The notes below the pieces were generated by a model. It did not search any database. It saw only the letters and a program-made list of their open reading frames with translations, and was not told where the DNA came from. The translations under genes were made by a program, and so were the position numbers. Source: CAWBRT01 sp963814745 (GTDB lineage: Bacteria > Acidobacteriota > Terriglobia > Terriglobales > Acidobacteriaceae). Taken from it: a DNA stretch of 64,000 bases. Numbering within the stretch: position 1 is the stretch's first letter; each line of letters begins with the position of its first letter. Positions 37,126-49,914 of this stretch are shown here, piece after piece. The stretch covers positions 124,001 through 188,000 of the forward strand of contig CAWFEA010000001.1 of NCBI GenBank assembly GCA_963814745.1. The letters run 5' to 3'.

Positions 37126-37290
37126 TATAGAATTATTTCGCCTTCAGAATCAGATATATAAACCCTTCTGTGGAAATCGCTTACCGCCGGAACGAAGGGG
37201 AATACCATTCCGCTCAGTTGGAGAGCTTTAGGCGAACATCACGACAACATGCCTCCAATGCGTTCCTTAATGGGATAGCATGTACCCAAA

Positions 37291-37758
37291 ATGAAACTGC
37301 CTGCCGAGACCCGGTCGAGGATTATGCGAGCAATACGTTCTCAGGGAAACATGAGCACAGAACTGCGGTTTGCTTCGCTGCTTCGGGAAGCACACCTGAC
37401 GGGGTGGAGAAGGCACCAAGACTTGCCAGGGCGCCCAGACTTTGTCTTCAAGACGCAAAGGCTCGCGATCTTCATCGATGGCTGTTTCTGGCACGCGTGT
37501 CCCCGCTGCTCGCATCAACCTCGTGAAAACCGGAAATATTGGGGACCGAAACTCGCCCGGAACCGAGAAAGGGACCGGCAAGTCACCACAGAGTTGCGAT
37601 TGACTGGTTGGACTGTGATCAGGATATGGGAACATCAGCTCGACAGGCCCTCAAGAGTCCTGCAAATCGTAGAGCGGCACCTAAAGCGGTTGGCTCTTCT
37701 GGGCCGTAATGTTGAGCAAGGCAGAGCTAAACGGAAAAGGCCAGAAACCGTAAGGTAA
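37291..37758 (+). CDS. vsr: very-short-patch mismatch repair endonuclease
   Basis: A 155-residue Vsr-type nuclease, which nicks next to T:G mismatches formed when m5C deaminates. Diagnostic blocks are PDFVFKTQRLAIFIDGCFWH, CPRCSHQPRENRKYWGPKLA and TGWTVIRIWEHQL. The catalytic Asp lies in FIDGCFWH. It belongs to the same island as the m5C methyltransferase, as usual for vsr/dcm pairs, although other genes intervene. The stop lies inside a hairpin that also terminates the rRNA operon on the other strand. Confidence 0.9.
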   Translation: MKLPAETRSRIMRAIRSQGNMSTELRFASLLREAHLTGWRRHQDLPGRPDFVFKTQRLAIFIDGCFWHACPRCSHQPRENRKYWGPKLARNRERDRQVTTELRLTGWTVIRIWEHQLDRPSRVLQIVERHLKRLALLGRNVEQGRAKRKRPETVR

Positions 37759-37767
37759 CTGGCCTTT
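37736..37767. terminator. bidirectional terminator between vsr and the rRNA operon
   Basis: AAAGGCCAG (37736-37744) pairs with CTGGCCTTT (37759-37767), 9 bp with a 14-base loop holding the vsr stop. T-rich sequence follows on the plus strand (ATTTATT) and the minus strand ends in TTTTCC. Confidence 0.75.
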
Positions 37768-37774
37768 ATTTATT

Positions 37775-37891
<117 letters not shown>

Positions 37892-38096
37892 CTGAGGCGT
37901 TTGCGGGCGTCTGAGCCCGCAGCCGAAATCCTGAGCGGCGCAGCCGCGAAGGATCTCTGGCTTTTCCAACGCCAATCTTGAAAGAACTCTTAAGACGATG
38001 TTTGCCGAACAGCATTGGGTGGCGTAAGGCAGTTTCGCCTACGCCCAGCAGGATCGCTTCAGATCCTGCGCAATATGGGTGCGCCAAGTAAATTTT

Positions 38097-41056
<2,960 letters not shown>

Positions 41057-41065
41057 AAAATTTAC

Positions 41066-41408
41066 TCAGCACACCCGGATTCTCATCCGTGCGCGCCAAC
41101 GCAAATCTTATGACCTCTCCATCCACTCATCACTCGCCTGGCGCTGACTTCGCGTCGGGACCCGGCCGATACCAGTGGAATCTAAGGCACTCATAAAATA
41201 TACTCGGTTTTGCACTTGTATTTACCCAATGCTATTCAGTTGTCAAACATCGTCCCCGCCCGCGATACCGCGGACAAGCCTGCCTGGGCAGGTGGACACA
41301 TCTTTCTGCCCAAGATTCGACGCCAAGCAATTTTCTGTTGACCGTCAGTTGTGACGATCATCGCTGTTGACGCCCAATTTTAGACAGAAGCGGCCTTCCG
41401 GAAGTGTT
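41066..41408. other. spacer between 23S rRNA and tRNA-Ala
   Basis: About 340 bp of untranslated precursor spacer. It contains GCCTGCCTGGGCAGG, a small inverted repeat near 41270. No gene. Confidence 0.5.
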
Positions 41409-41484
41409 TGGTGGAGCTGACCGGGATCGAACCGGTGACCCCCTGCTTGCAAAGCAGGTGCTCTCCCAGCTGAGCTACAGCCCC
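41409..41484 (-). tRNA. tRNA-Ala (anticodon TGC)
   Basis: A complete 76-base cloverleaf with encoded CCA. The minus strand starts GGGGCTGTAGCTCAGCTGG, has the anticodon loop CTTTGCAAG and the T-arm GGTTCGATCC. Typical member of a 16S-23S spacer. Confidence 0.95.
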
Positions 41485-41502
41485 AGACTATCGATCGAGG
41501 GT

Positions 41503-41579
41503 TGGTGGGCCTGGGTAGAGTCGAACTACCGACCTCACCCTTATCAGGGGTGCGCTCTAGCCAACTGAGCTACAGGCCC
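41503..41579 (-). tRNA. tRNA-Ile (anticodon GAT)
   Basis: A complete 77-base cloverleaf with encoded CCA. It starts GGGCCTGTAGCTCAGTTGG, has anticodon loop CTGATAAG and the T-arm AGTTCGACTC. It precedes tRNA-Ala in the 16S-23S spacer. Confidence 0.95.
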
Positions 41580-41659
41580 AGTCATCGCCGGCGCCCAACA
41601 TTCCGAACCGATTCATAAATACATGAATCAAAGAGATTCGAGGACAAGGTTGAACGTGC

Positions 41660-41678
41660 GCACCGGCTAAGCCGGTGC
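41660..41678. repeat. spacer hairpin
   Basis: GCACCGGC and GCCGGTGC form a perfect 8-bp stem around TAA in the 16S to tRNA-Ile spacer. Confidence 0.5.
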
Positions 41679-41845
41679 TGACTATCGCATAAGACTACTT
41701 GAAAAAGAGAGATTCAAGCGAGAACTCCTCACTCCGCGACAGGTGACGGGGATGAGGGGTACATGGCAACATCCCACGCAGACTACCGTGTACTTGCAAC
41801 CTGCGGAAGCATCTCAAGAATGGCGTGAGTGCCATGACGTTCTCT

Positions 41846-43353
<1,508 letters not shown>

Positions 43354-43951
43354 ACCTGATGTCTGCCGACAGGGTCGGGCAGACTGTCTATCCGAATCAA
43401 TCGATAGACCTTACCTTGTGAGACTCGCTTGAACTTTAACTCAAGCGTCTTCTCACGACTGGCACGTTCAACCTGTTGTCAAAGACCGAAATCGCTTCCG
43501 CACTAGGCGGACGCTTCGGCAACCGGCGGCCTAGCTATCAGCTCGGACCGCCCGTCCTCGAAACCTTTTAAACATAACGCGCCTCTCAGCCGCCTGTCAA
43601 CCCTTTAGAATCTTTTTTGATTCCGTCGATCGTTTTTTTCGATCGCTTCCGGGAGGACATCCCCGCTGCGCTCAACACGTCTCCGCGGAGCACGCGCGCT
43701 GTTTACGGCTCTCACGCTCCCGCGCAGCCAAACCGGCGCGCAGCAAAACGGAGAGCAATCTATTTCAAAAAAGAACTCATTGAGGTTCTGCGATGATAAC
43801 CGCTCAAACCCTTCGGGAAACTCAGTTCCCGAATTGAAGCCCGTGGCCGGGCAATTTCGCAGCTATTGGCCCAACTTCTAAGATGCTGGAAGAATCGCCA
43901 ACGATTCCCTTTTTCCCAGCGCGTCTCGCTGCCTTCTCGCTGACAGAATCT
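43354..43951. other. rRNA operon leader
   Basis: About 600 bp between the promoter and 16S. A strong hairpin (GTCTGCC...GGCAGAC arms, with inner CGAC/GTCG) lies at 43361-43384 just before 16S, and a sequence TTTGACAACAGGTTGAACG resembling antitermination leaders lies near 43480. No coding frame is credible. Confidence 0.55.
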
Positions 43952-43980
43952 GTTATATCAGACCCGCTTGGTGTTTGCAA
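43952..43980 (-). promoter_or_regulatory. rRNA operon promoter with UP-like element
   Basis: On the minus strand TTGCAA (43975-43980) and TATAAC (43952-43957) are exactly 17 bp apart. An A-rich stretch (RC of the T run near 43990-44015) lies upstream and fits an UP element. Transcription would start near 43945. Confidence 0.75.
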
Positions 43981-44198
43981 CCCTATAGCAATCTTTTTTT
44001 AACTTTCCTTTTAAATATCGAAAGCGTCTTCACGCCGACGCCTTTGCGCCTCAACTCCTATAGCAGGCTCGGCGGGATCGTGCAAGTCCGGCTCTGAAAG
44101 CCGGCTTCCACGGAGTATTGTACGGAGCAGACGGCGGGCACGGTAAGGCAGCAGCACCCGCGGATGGATTCGCGTGCCGGCGACCGTGCTGAGGGGTG

Positions 44199-45488
44199 CT
44201 ACCGCGGCAACGTCCACCAGCACCACAACAGGCCCGATCCCACCAGCGCGCCGATGGTTGCGCCCATCCAGAAGTTCTGTGAAAGCGTGTTGGTGGTCTT
44301 CATCACCCGCGGGTTGTTAGCCAACAACAGGATGAGCAGCAGAATCGGAGCGGTCAGCACTCCGGCCAGCAACTGCGACCAGAACAGGGCCTTGACCGGA
44401 TTAATGCGGAAGAAGTTCGCCACCATGGCGCAGAACATGGAGACGGAAATCAGCACGTAAAACGGCGGCGCATCCCAGGGAGACTCACTCAGTCCCGTCC
44501 TCCAGCCCATGGCCTCGCTCACGCTGTAGCAAAGCGACGCGCACAGCACGGGCAGCGCGACCATGCCGGCGCCGATGATGCCGATGGTAAAGACCAGCGG
44601 CCCCAACGCGCCTACGGCCGGAGCCAGCGCCTGCGCGGCCTGTCGCGTGGTCATGTCAATGGGCTCGGGCAGCCGCAATACGGCGGCGGCGCTGACCATG
44701 ATCGAGTATGACAATAGAATGCTGACCACCATCCCGGCGTGCGATTCGAAGCTATGCGGCAGTTCGCCGCCGGTTGCGGCATGCTCGCTTCTTGAGCTTG
44801 TCTGCCACACCAGCACGTACGGCGTCAGCAGCGAGCCGAAGATTGCAATCATCGCGCCGACATAAGCTGAGCTGTGCTGCACGTGCGGAATGATTGTCCC
44901 CAACAGCACCACGCGCGGGCTCGGGGCTTCGATCACCGCCGCCGCCACGTAGACGTAGAGCGGCAGCGAAAGCCACAGCAAAACCTTGGCGATCTTGCGA
45001 TAGTCGCGAAAGATCAGGATGTACCAGACGGTGAAGGCAACCGCCGCGACAAAGTAAATCCGGCGCTGGTCGAGGATGATCGAGACGGCGTCGGAAACAG
45101 CCATCAGGTCGGCGATGATCATAGCCATGTTGATGACGACGATGACCGCGGTACATCCCAGCGCCACCCAGCGTCCGTAGTGCTCGCGCAGCAGGTTGAC
45201 CAGCCCCTTGCGGGTCTCGAAGCCAAGCCGCGCCGAGACCTGGAAGACCGCCAGCAGAAACGGCACGCAGAGCACGACCACCCACAGCAGCGAGTATCCG
45301 AAAACCGCACCCACCACGGTAGCGGTAACCACCAGCGAGGGATCTACGTTGGCCGCTCCCGTGACCAGGCCGGGGCCGAGCCGCCCCAAGCGTCCCCAGC
45401 GACTCCTCGACGGAGCCGGCGGTGAGGCAGGCCAGCGCAATATTCTGGCGTCGCCCCCTCGGTCTTCATGGGATTTTCGGAAGGTCAC
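44199..45488 (-). CDS. NRAMP-like divalent metal transporter
   Basis: A 429-residue polytopic membrane protein of the NRAMP fold with about eleven hydrophobic helices. The first-helix region is GPGLVTGAANVDPSLVVTAT, where canonical NRAMP has DPGN; here it reads DPSL. Helix 6 lacks the canonical AxMPH. These substitutions affect the metal-binding residues, so ion specificity may differ from Mn/Fe transporters. The start GTG at 45488 overlaps the upstream gene by 23 bp, implying an operon. The first 30 residues are Arg-rich and could start later. Confidence 0.75.
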   Translation of the reverse strand: MTFRKSHEDRGGDARILRWPASPPAPSRSRWGRLGRLGPGLVTGAANVDPSLVVTATVVGAVFGYSLLWVVVLCVPFLLAVFQVSARLGFETRKGLVNLLREHYGRWVALGCTAVIVVINMAMIIADLMAVSDAVSIILDQRRIYFVAAVAFTVWYILIFRDYRKIAKVLLWLSLPLYVYVAAAVIEAPSPRVVLLGTIIPHVQHSSAYVGAMIAIFGSLLTPYVLVWQTSSRSEHAATGGELPHSFESHAGMVVSILLSYSIMVSAAAVLRLPEPIDMTTRQAAQALAPAVGALGPLVFTIGIIGAGMVALPVLCASLCYSVSEAMGWRTGLSESPWDAPPFYVLISVSMFCAMVANFFRINPVKALFWSQLLAGVLTAPILLLILLLANNPRVMKTTNTLSQNFWMGATIGALVGSGLLWCWWTLPR

Positions 45489-45843
45489 GATTCAGGTCCC
45501 GCTGGATTCTCCGTTCCATCCGCAGGCGAAACGGCTTGGCATAGGTGATCAATCCAAAGGCCGCGATGGCCGCCAGCAGCAGGGCGCTGCTGATGCACAG
45601 AAACACGATCGAGGCTTTGGTGTGGGCAATCCTGATGATGACTTCGGCATTGCCGGGGGTGATCACCAGCGCAAACGCCAGCGTCAGCATGCCCAGACCG
45701 GCGAGCAGACCGGTGATGTTTTTAGCCCATTTGCCGGTGGCATGATATTCGGCGAAGAGGGAGAAACCGTAAAGCACGAGCCCGCCAATCAGCAGAAAAT
45801 TGCCGGCCAGCGAGATCGCTTGCACCACGCTTTCGGGCATCAC
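45466..45843 (-). CDS. membrane protein of unknown function
   Basis: A 125-residue protein with three hydrophobic helices (ISLAGNFLLIGGLVLYGFSL, ITGLLAGLGMLTLAFALVIT, SIVFLCISSALLLAAIAAFG) and a basic C-terminal tail (RLRMERRIQRDLNRDLP). It overlaps the NRAMP-like gene start by 23 bp, so they are probably co-transcribed. Unrecognised. Confidence 0.55.
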   Translation of the reverse strand: MMPESVVQAISLAGNFLLIGGLVLYGFSLFAEYHATGKWAKNITGLLAGLGMLTLAFALVITPGNAEVIIRIAHTKASIVFLCISSALLLAAIAAFGLITYAKPFRLRMERRIQRDLNRDLPKIP

Positions 45844-45901
45844 GCAGATAGGACGCGCGGGCTGACCTGCGGGTTGGCAACCCTGAGCAGCTCTTTCCGC
45901 C

Positions 45902-46126
45902 TTACCGCCGGAATTGCCCGATGATCCAGAACAACAGCGAAAGCAGCACGCTGAGGACGATGCAGGTGACCACGGGAAAGTAAACGACGCTGTTCTTGCC
46001 GCGCCAGGCGATGTCGCCGGGAAGCCTTCCGAGCGGCAGGTGCAGTCTTCCCGCCGCCAGCAGCACGATCCCCAGTACCACCAGCAGCGTGCCCAAGCCG
46101 ATCAACATTTTGCCCAACTCGCCCAT
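45902..46126 (-). CDS. DUF2905-family small membrane protein
   Basis: A 74-residue protein with two hydrophobic helices (LIGLGTLLVVLGIVLLAAG and VVTCIVLSVLLSLLFWIIGQ) and the family motif LGRLPGDIAWRGKN between them. Function unknown. Start ATG at 46126. Confidence 0.8.
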   Translation of the reverse strand: MGELGKMLIGLGTLLVVLGIVLLAAGRLHLPLGRLPGDIAWRGKNSVVYFPVVTCIVLSVLLSLLFWIIGQFRR

Positions 46127-46396
46127 GGGTGAATTTTATCGCTTCATTCCTGCTTTGTAATTCCTCGCAGACGCGGAATCGGTCGTCCGCCTCGTCTTGG
46201 CCATCGGTGCCCAAGTTGCGGCGAACACTGCCCCGTCTGCTATCATCAAAGGCTTCTTGGGTGAGTTCGCGGATGGTCATGGGACAAAGAGACCAGTTTC
46301 CGGACCTATTGACCGCTTCGCTCCCGGAGCGAAAAATCGTCGGGTCGGCGGGCGCCCGCAGGCTCCCGCCAATCTGAACTGGAGGCACTTCCTGCA

Positions 46397-46609
46397 ATGA
46401 CGGAAGAAAAGAGTAGTGTGGGTTCGCGTCGCGATGAGGACATCGCGCTCGACATGATGAAGTTTATCGCCGGCACCACAGGCTACGGCAAGACGGGCGC
46501 ACCTGGCGCCGGCTTCCAGGGCGGCACCGTGTCCAAGCCGGAAGATTATGCCAATCATCTGCTGGAACTTTATGGCCAGTGCTTGTCCGCCGTGAGAGGG
46601 AAAACCTAG
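46397..46609 (+). CDS. small hypothetical protein
   Basis: A 70-residue protein with MTEEKSSVGSRRDEDIALDM, then KFIAGTTGYGKTGAPGAGFQ and HLLELYGQCLSAV. GGAGG lies 11 bases before the ATG. There is no transmembrane helix. The Gly-rich centre with a C-terminal helix looks like a real small protein. Unrecognised. Confidence 0.5.
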   Translation: MTEEKSSVGSRRDEDIALDMMKFIAGTTGYGKTGAPGAGFQGGTVSKPEDYANHLLELYGQCLSAVRGKT

Positions 46610-46675
46610 CCGGTCCACGAGCAACCACGGCACGCGGTGAGAACTTCCGGCCGGGGTCGGGTTTACAATTGCGCC

Positions 46676-46798
46676 GTGGCCGCTCCCATTCAACCTGGCA
46701 GCGCAAGGCGCATCTACGGACTCATCCTGATCGCTCTGCTGATTCTCGCGATCACCATCGCTCGATTCTGGCGCCACATCCCGTGGAGTGCGCGATGA
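46676..46798 (+). CDS. tiny membrane protein overlapping the miaA leader
   Basis: A 40-residue protein starting at GTG 46676 (MAAPIQPGSARR) with one hydrophobic helix (IYGLILIALLILAITIARFW) and ending HIPWSAR. Its stop overlaps an ATG as ATGA. It lies just upstream of miaA. The hydrophobic helix and a start-stop-coupled end support a real gene; no start-site signal is clear. Confidence 0.5.
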   Translation: MAAPIQPGSARRIYGLILIALLILAITIARFWRHIPWSAR

Positions 46799-46941
46799 TC
46801 CTCCAGACCTTGCTCCGAGCACCACGTTGTCGCGATGTCGCTCATTGCGCCTTTGCGGAGTGCGCGATGATTCCCACATCCCGCTCCGAGCGCCACGTCA
46901 TCGAGACGTCGCTGACTGCGCTTTTGTGGAGTGCGCGATGA
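46785..46941 (+). repeat. tandem repeat of translation-start unit in the miaA leader
   Basis: The 14-base string GGAGTGCGCGATGA occurs at 46785-46798, 46857-46870 and 46928-46941, spaced 72 and 71 bp. Each holds a GGAG ribosome-binding site and an ATG that overlaps a stop. The third is the actual start of miaA (ATG 46938). The intervening segments are degenerate copies (GCTCCGAGC, CACGT, GTCGCT blocks). Confidence 0.85.
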
Positions 46942-47885
46942 GTCCGGGCGATCATCCGCTGGCGGTCGTTTTAGGGCCCACGGCCAGTGGCAAGACCGCG
47001 CTCTCCCTGGCTCTGGCCGGGCGCTTCGCAGGGGAAATCGTTAACTGCGACTCGGTTGCCATCTACCGTGACCTGGTAATCGGCACCGCCAAGCCCACCC
47101 CGCGGGAGCGCGCCCAAGCGCCGCACCACATGCTCGACCTGGTTGCTCCCGACGCGCCTTTCACCGCCGGAGATTATGCCCGGCTCGCGCGCCAGCTACT
47201 CGGCGAGATTGCTGCTCGCGGACGCTTGCCGATCATTGCCGGCGGCAGCGGACTCTACTTGCGCGCGCTGCTGGAGGGCCTGTTCGCCGGGCCGCAGCGC
47301 TCAGAGCAACTGCGCAACCGTCTGCGGCAACGCGCCCGCGAAAAGGAAGCAGGACACTTGCATCGCGTGCTGGCGCGTCTGGACCGCAGCGCCGCCCAGG
47401 CAATTCACCCCAACGATACTCCGAAGCTGGTTCGGGCGATTGAAGTTTGTCTGCTGGCCCGCCGGCCAATGAGCCAACTGTGGCTTGCCGGGCGGCAGCC
47501 GCTCAGCGGATTCCGCATCCTGCGCCTGGGGCTCAATCCCGAGCGCGGCCGGCTCTATGCGCGCATCAACCAGCGTGCCCGCCAGATGTTCACCGCCGGA
47601 CTCGTCGAGGAAACTCGCTCCCTGCTGGAACGCTACCGCGAGCGCGGCGATATTCCCATGGTGCTGAATTCGCTTGGCTACCGTCAGGCCGCGCAATACC
47701 TTGCGGGCGAGCTAACCCTTGACGAGGCCATCGCCGCCGCGCAGCAGGGACACCGCAACTACGCCAAACGCCAGATGACGTGGTTCCGGCGCGAACCCGA
47801 CGTCTGCTGGCTCGAAGGCTTCGGCGACGATCCGCTCATTCAGCAGCAATGCTTGGAGCGATGCGCCGCGTTAATGGACAGCTAA
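46938..47885 (+). CDS. miaA: tRNA dimethylallyltransferase
   Basis: A 315-residue enzyme that adds the isopentenyl group to A37 of tRNAs reading U-initial codons. The P-loop LGPTASGKTALSL is at the N-terminus. NCDSVAIYRDLVIGTAKPT (substrate Asp-Ser block), PIIAGGSGLYLRALLEG and the C-terminal RQMTWFRRE are all family landmarks. The ATG at 46938 follows GGAG; an in-frame GTG at 46788 would add 50 residues of leader repeat. It is preceded by the tandem start-unit repeat, which may affect translation. Confidence 0.9.
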   Translation: MSPGDHPLAVVLGPTASGKTALSLALAGRFAGEIVNCDSVAIYRDLVIGTAKPTPRERAQAPHHMLDLVAPDAPFTAGDYARLARQLLGEIAARGRLPIIAGGSGLYLRALLEGLFAGPQRSEQLRNRLRQRAREKEAGHLHRVLARLDRSAAQAIHPNDTPKLVRAIEVCLLARRPMSQLWLAGRQPLSGFRILRLGLNPERGRLYARINQRARQMFTAGLVEETRSLLERYRERGDIPMVLNSLGYRQAAQYLAGELTLDEAIAAAQQGHRNYAKRQMTWFRREPDVCWLEGFGDDPLIQQQCLERCAALMDS

Positions 47886-47941
47886 CGGACGCAAGGGCAG
47901 CACCCCAGTTTGAGATCTGCAGGGCAGAAGCGAGTCGCGGT

Positions 47942-48367
47942 TCAGGCGTAGGACCGGGAGCGCCCAAAGACCTTCGTCCAGCCTTCTAAAAAGGGTTTCG
48001 CGTCGCTGCGGTCAAGGGAGTACCAGGTGGCGCCCTTGGTTTTGTATTCATATGTCTTTTTGGCGACGAATTTGCTTGGAACGACGTGATATTCCGGTCG
48101 GCAGCCCTTCTCCTTCAGGTTCACAAACACATAAACGTGAGTGGGGCATTTGATATTCCTGGCACGTTCGCCCACCGGCCAAAAACTCCTTGTCAGGGCA
48201 GTCGTTTTCACTTGAACCGACCACGATTTTCGACACAACTGGTCCGTGACAAGCAGGTCGGCTCCAAATGCGTTACGCGACGTAAGGGAGACTATGAACC
48301 CAAGAGACGTTAACTCGGCTGCGACGAGATATACGCCATACATACCGATCTCAAAATTTTTCGCCAT
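47942..48367 (-). CDS. restriction-fold-like (PD-(D/E)xK-type) protein
   Basis: A 141-residue protein of lower GC content than its neighbours. The start MAKNFEIGMYGVYLVAAELT, GADLLVTD and WSVQVKTTAL match a nuclease-fold core: a helix with Glu, then an Asp strand, then a strand ending in QVK. The pattern resembles PD-(D/E)xK-like small nucleases, but the Glu of ExK is replaced by Gln. The ATG at 48367 has GGAG six bases upstream. It may be a nuclease relic or a non-catalytic DNA-binding protein, probably horizontally acquired. Confidence 0.45.
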   Translation of the reverse strand: MAKNFEIGMYGVYLVAAELTSLGFIVSLTSRNAFGADLLVTDQLCRKSWSVQVKTTALTRSFWPVGERARNIKCPTHVYVFVNLKEKGCRPEYHVVPSKFVAKKTYEYKTKGATWYSLDRSDAKPFLEGWTKVFGRSRSYA

Positions 48368-48540
48368 TTTTGTCTCCAAAACTTAATTTTCAAAGGGCCT
48401 ATTTCTCCAAGCGCTCAAGCAGAATAAAGAATTTCGCGAAATTGTAGCGCGTGAAGCCGGGTTGCGACAATCGCATCCCACCTCTCGCCTGAATCCCCCG
48501 TTGCCGCTACAATAGCCAGTTGGCGAACGGCCAATCATTT

Positions 48541-49866
48541 ATGCAAGCACCGATTACTACTATCTCTCAGCTCGGCAGTCATGAAGGCCAGGCGGTCACC
48601 ATCCGCGGCTGGCTCTATAACCTGCGGGAGAGCGGCAAGCTGCTCTTCCCCATCCTCCGCGACGGCACCGGACTGGTGCAGGGCGTGGTGGTGAAAAGCA
48701 AGGTCGCGCCCGAGGTGTGGGACGCGCTCAAGGGTCTGACGCAGGAGTCTGCCCTGGTGATCAGCGGACAGGTGCGGGCTGACAAGCGCGCCCCGGGAGG
48801 CTATGAACTCGAAGTGGAGGCCGCCGAGGTGGTGCAGCGCGTGCCCGAGAGCGATCCCTACCCGATCACCCTCAAAGAGCACGGCGTCAACTTCCTCATG
48901 GAGCATCGTCATCTCTGGATGCGCTCTCCCCGCCAAGCTGCCATTCTGCGCACCCGCGCCGAAATCATCAATGCCGTCCGGGATTACCTGAACCAGAACG
49001 GATACACTCTGGCCGATCCGCCCATCCTCACCCCGGCAGCCTGCGAGGGCACGACCACGCTGTTTCCGGTCGACTATTTTGAAGAGCAGGCGTATCTCAC
49101 CCAGTCCGGCCAGCTTTACAACGAGGCCGCGGCCATGGCGCTCGGCAAGGTTTACAGCTTCGGACCGACCTTCCGGGCGGAAAAATCCAAGACCCGGCGC
49201 CACCTCACGGAGTTCTGGATGGTGGAGCCCGAGGTCGCCTACTACACGCTCGACGACATCATGGAATTGGCGGAAAATTTCGTCACCTACATCGTCAAGC
49301 GCTGCCTGGAGCGCCGGCGCGCCGATCTGGAAACCATGGGGCGCAACCTCGGCCCGCTGGAAAAAATCGACACCCCCTTTCCACGCATCAGCTATGACGA
49401 CGCCGTTGCCATGCTGCACGAAGGCCACGCCAAGGGCGAGTTGGAAAGCCGGTTCGAGTACGGGAACGACTTCGGCTCGCCTGATGAGACGTACATCTCC
49501 TCGAAGTTCGATCGCCCGTTGATGGTGCATCGCTATCCCGCGGCGGTGAAGGCTTTCTACATGGAGCCGGACCCGCTGGACGCAACCAAGGCGCTCTGCG
49601 TCGACGTGCTTGCCCCGGAGGGCTACGGCGAAATCATCGGCGGCTCGCAGCGCGTCAGCAGCTACGACCTGTTGTTGCAGCGGATTCACCAGCATCAGTT
49701 GCCGGAAGAGGCTTTCCAGTGGTATCTCGATCTGCGCAAGTTCGGCGGGGTGCCGCACTCGGGCTTCGGCATGGGTATCGAGCGCGTCGTGGCCTGGGTC
49801 TGCGGTTTAGATCACGTAAGGGAAACGATTCCGTTCGCGCGCATGCTGCATAGAATGTATCCGTAA
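48541..49866 (+). CDS. asnS: asparaginyl-tRNA synthetase
   Basis: A 441-residue class II synthetase. The N-terminal OB-fold has VTIRGWLYNLRESGKLLFPI. Class II motif 2 is FGPTFRAEKSKTRRHLTEFW, and motif 3 is in GFGMGIERVVAWVCGL. The middle blocks TTLFPVDYFEEQAYLTQSGQ and IIGGSQRVSSYD are close to AsnRS. The start ATG 48541 (MQAPITTIS) is chosen over an upstream TTG 48520; neither has a clear ribosome-binding site. It could also be an AspRS relative, but the domain layout favours AsnRS. Confidence 0.9.
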   Translation: MQAPITTISQLGSHEGQAVTIRGWLYNLRESGKLLFPILRDGTGLVQGVVVKSKVAPEVWDALKGLTQESALVISGQVRADKRAPGGYELEVEAAEVVQRVPESDPYPITLKEHGVNFLMEHRHLWMRSPRQAAILRTRAEIINAVRDYLNQNGYTLADPPILTPAACEGTTTLFPVDYFEEQAYLTQSGQLYNEAAAMALGKVYSFGPTFRAEKSKTRRHLTEFWMVEPEVAYYTLDDIMELAENFVTYIVKRCLERRRADLETMGRNLGPLEKIDTPFPRISYDDAVAMLHEGHAKGELESRFEYGNDFGSPDETYISSKFDRPLMVHRYPAAVKAFYMEPDPLDATKALCVDVLAPEGYGEIIGGSQRVSSYDLLLQRIHQHQLPEEAFQWYLDLRKFGGVPHSGFGMGIERVVAWVCGLDHVRETIPFARMLHRMYP

Positions 49867-49914
49867 GTAGTGGTGCGGGGAGTCGATACGCGCCACACCG
49901 GGGTTAGGCAGATT

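Noticed and set aside
44011..44226. Minus-strand frame of 71 codons beside the NRAMP-like gene
   Set aside because: It overlaps the 3' end of the transporter and continues into the rRNA promoter region; composition looks like chance.
46129..46377. Plus-strand frame upstream of the small hypothetical gene
   Set aside because: Arginine/Ser/Leu-rich, no ribosome-binding site, not conserved-looking.
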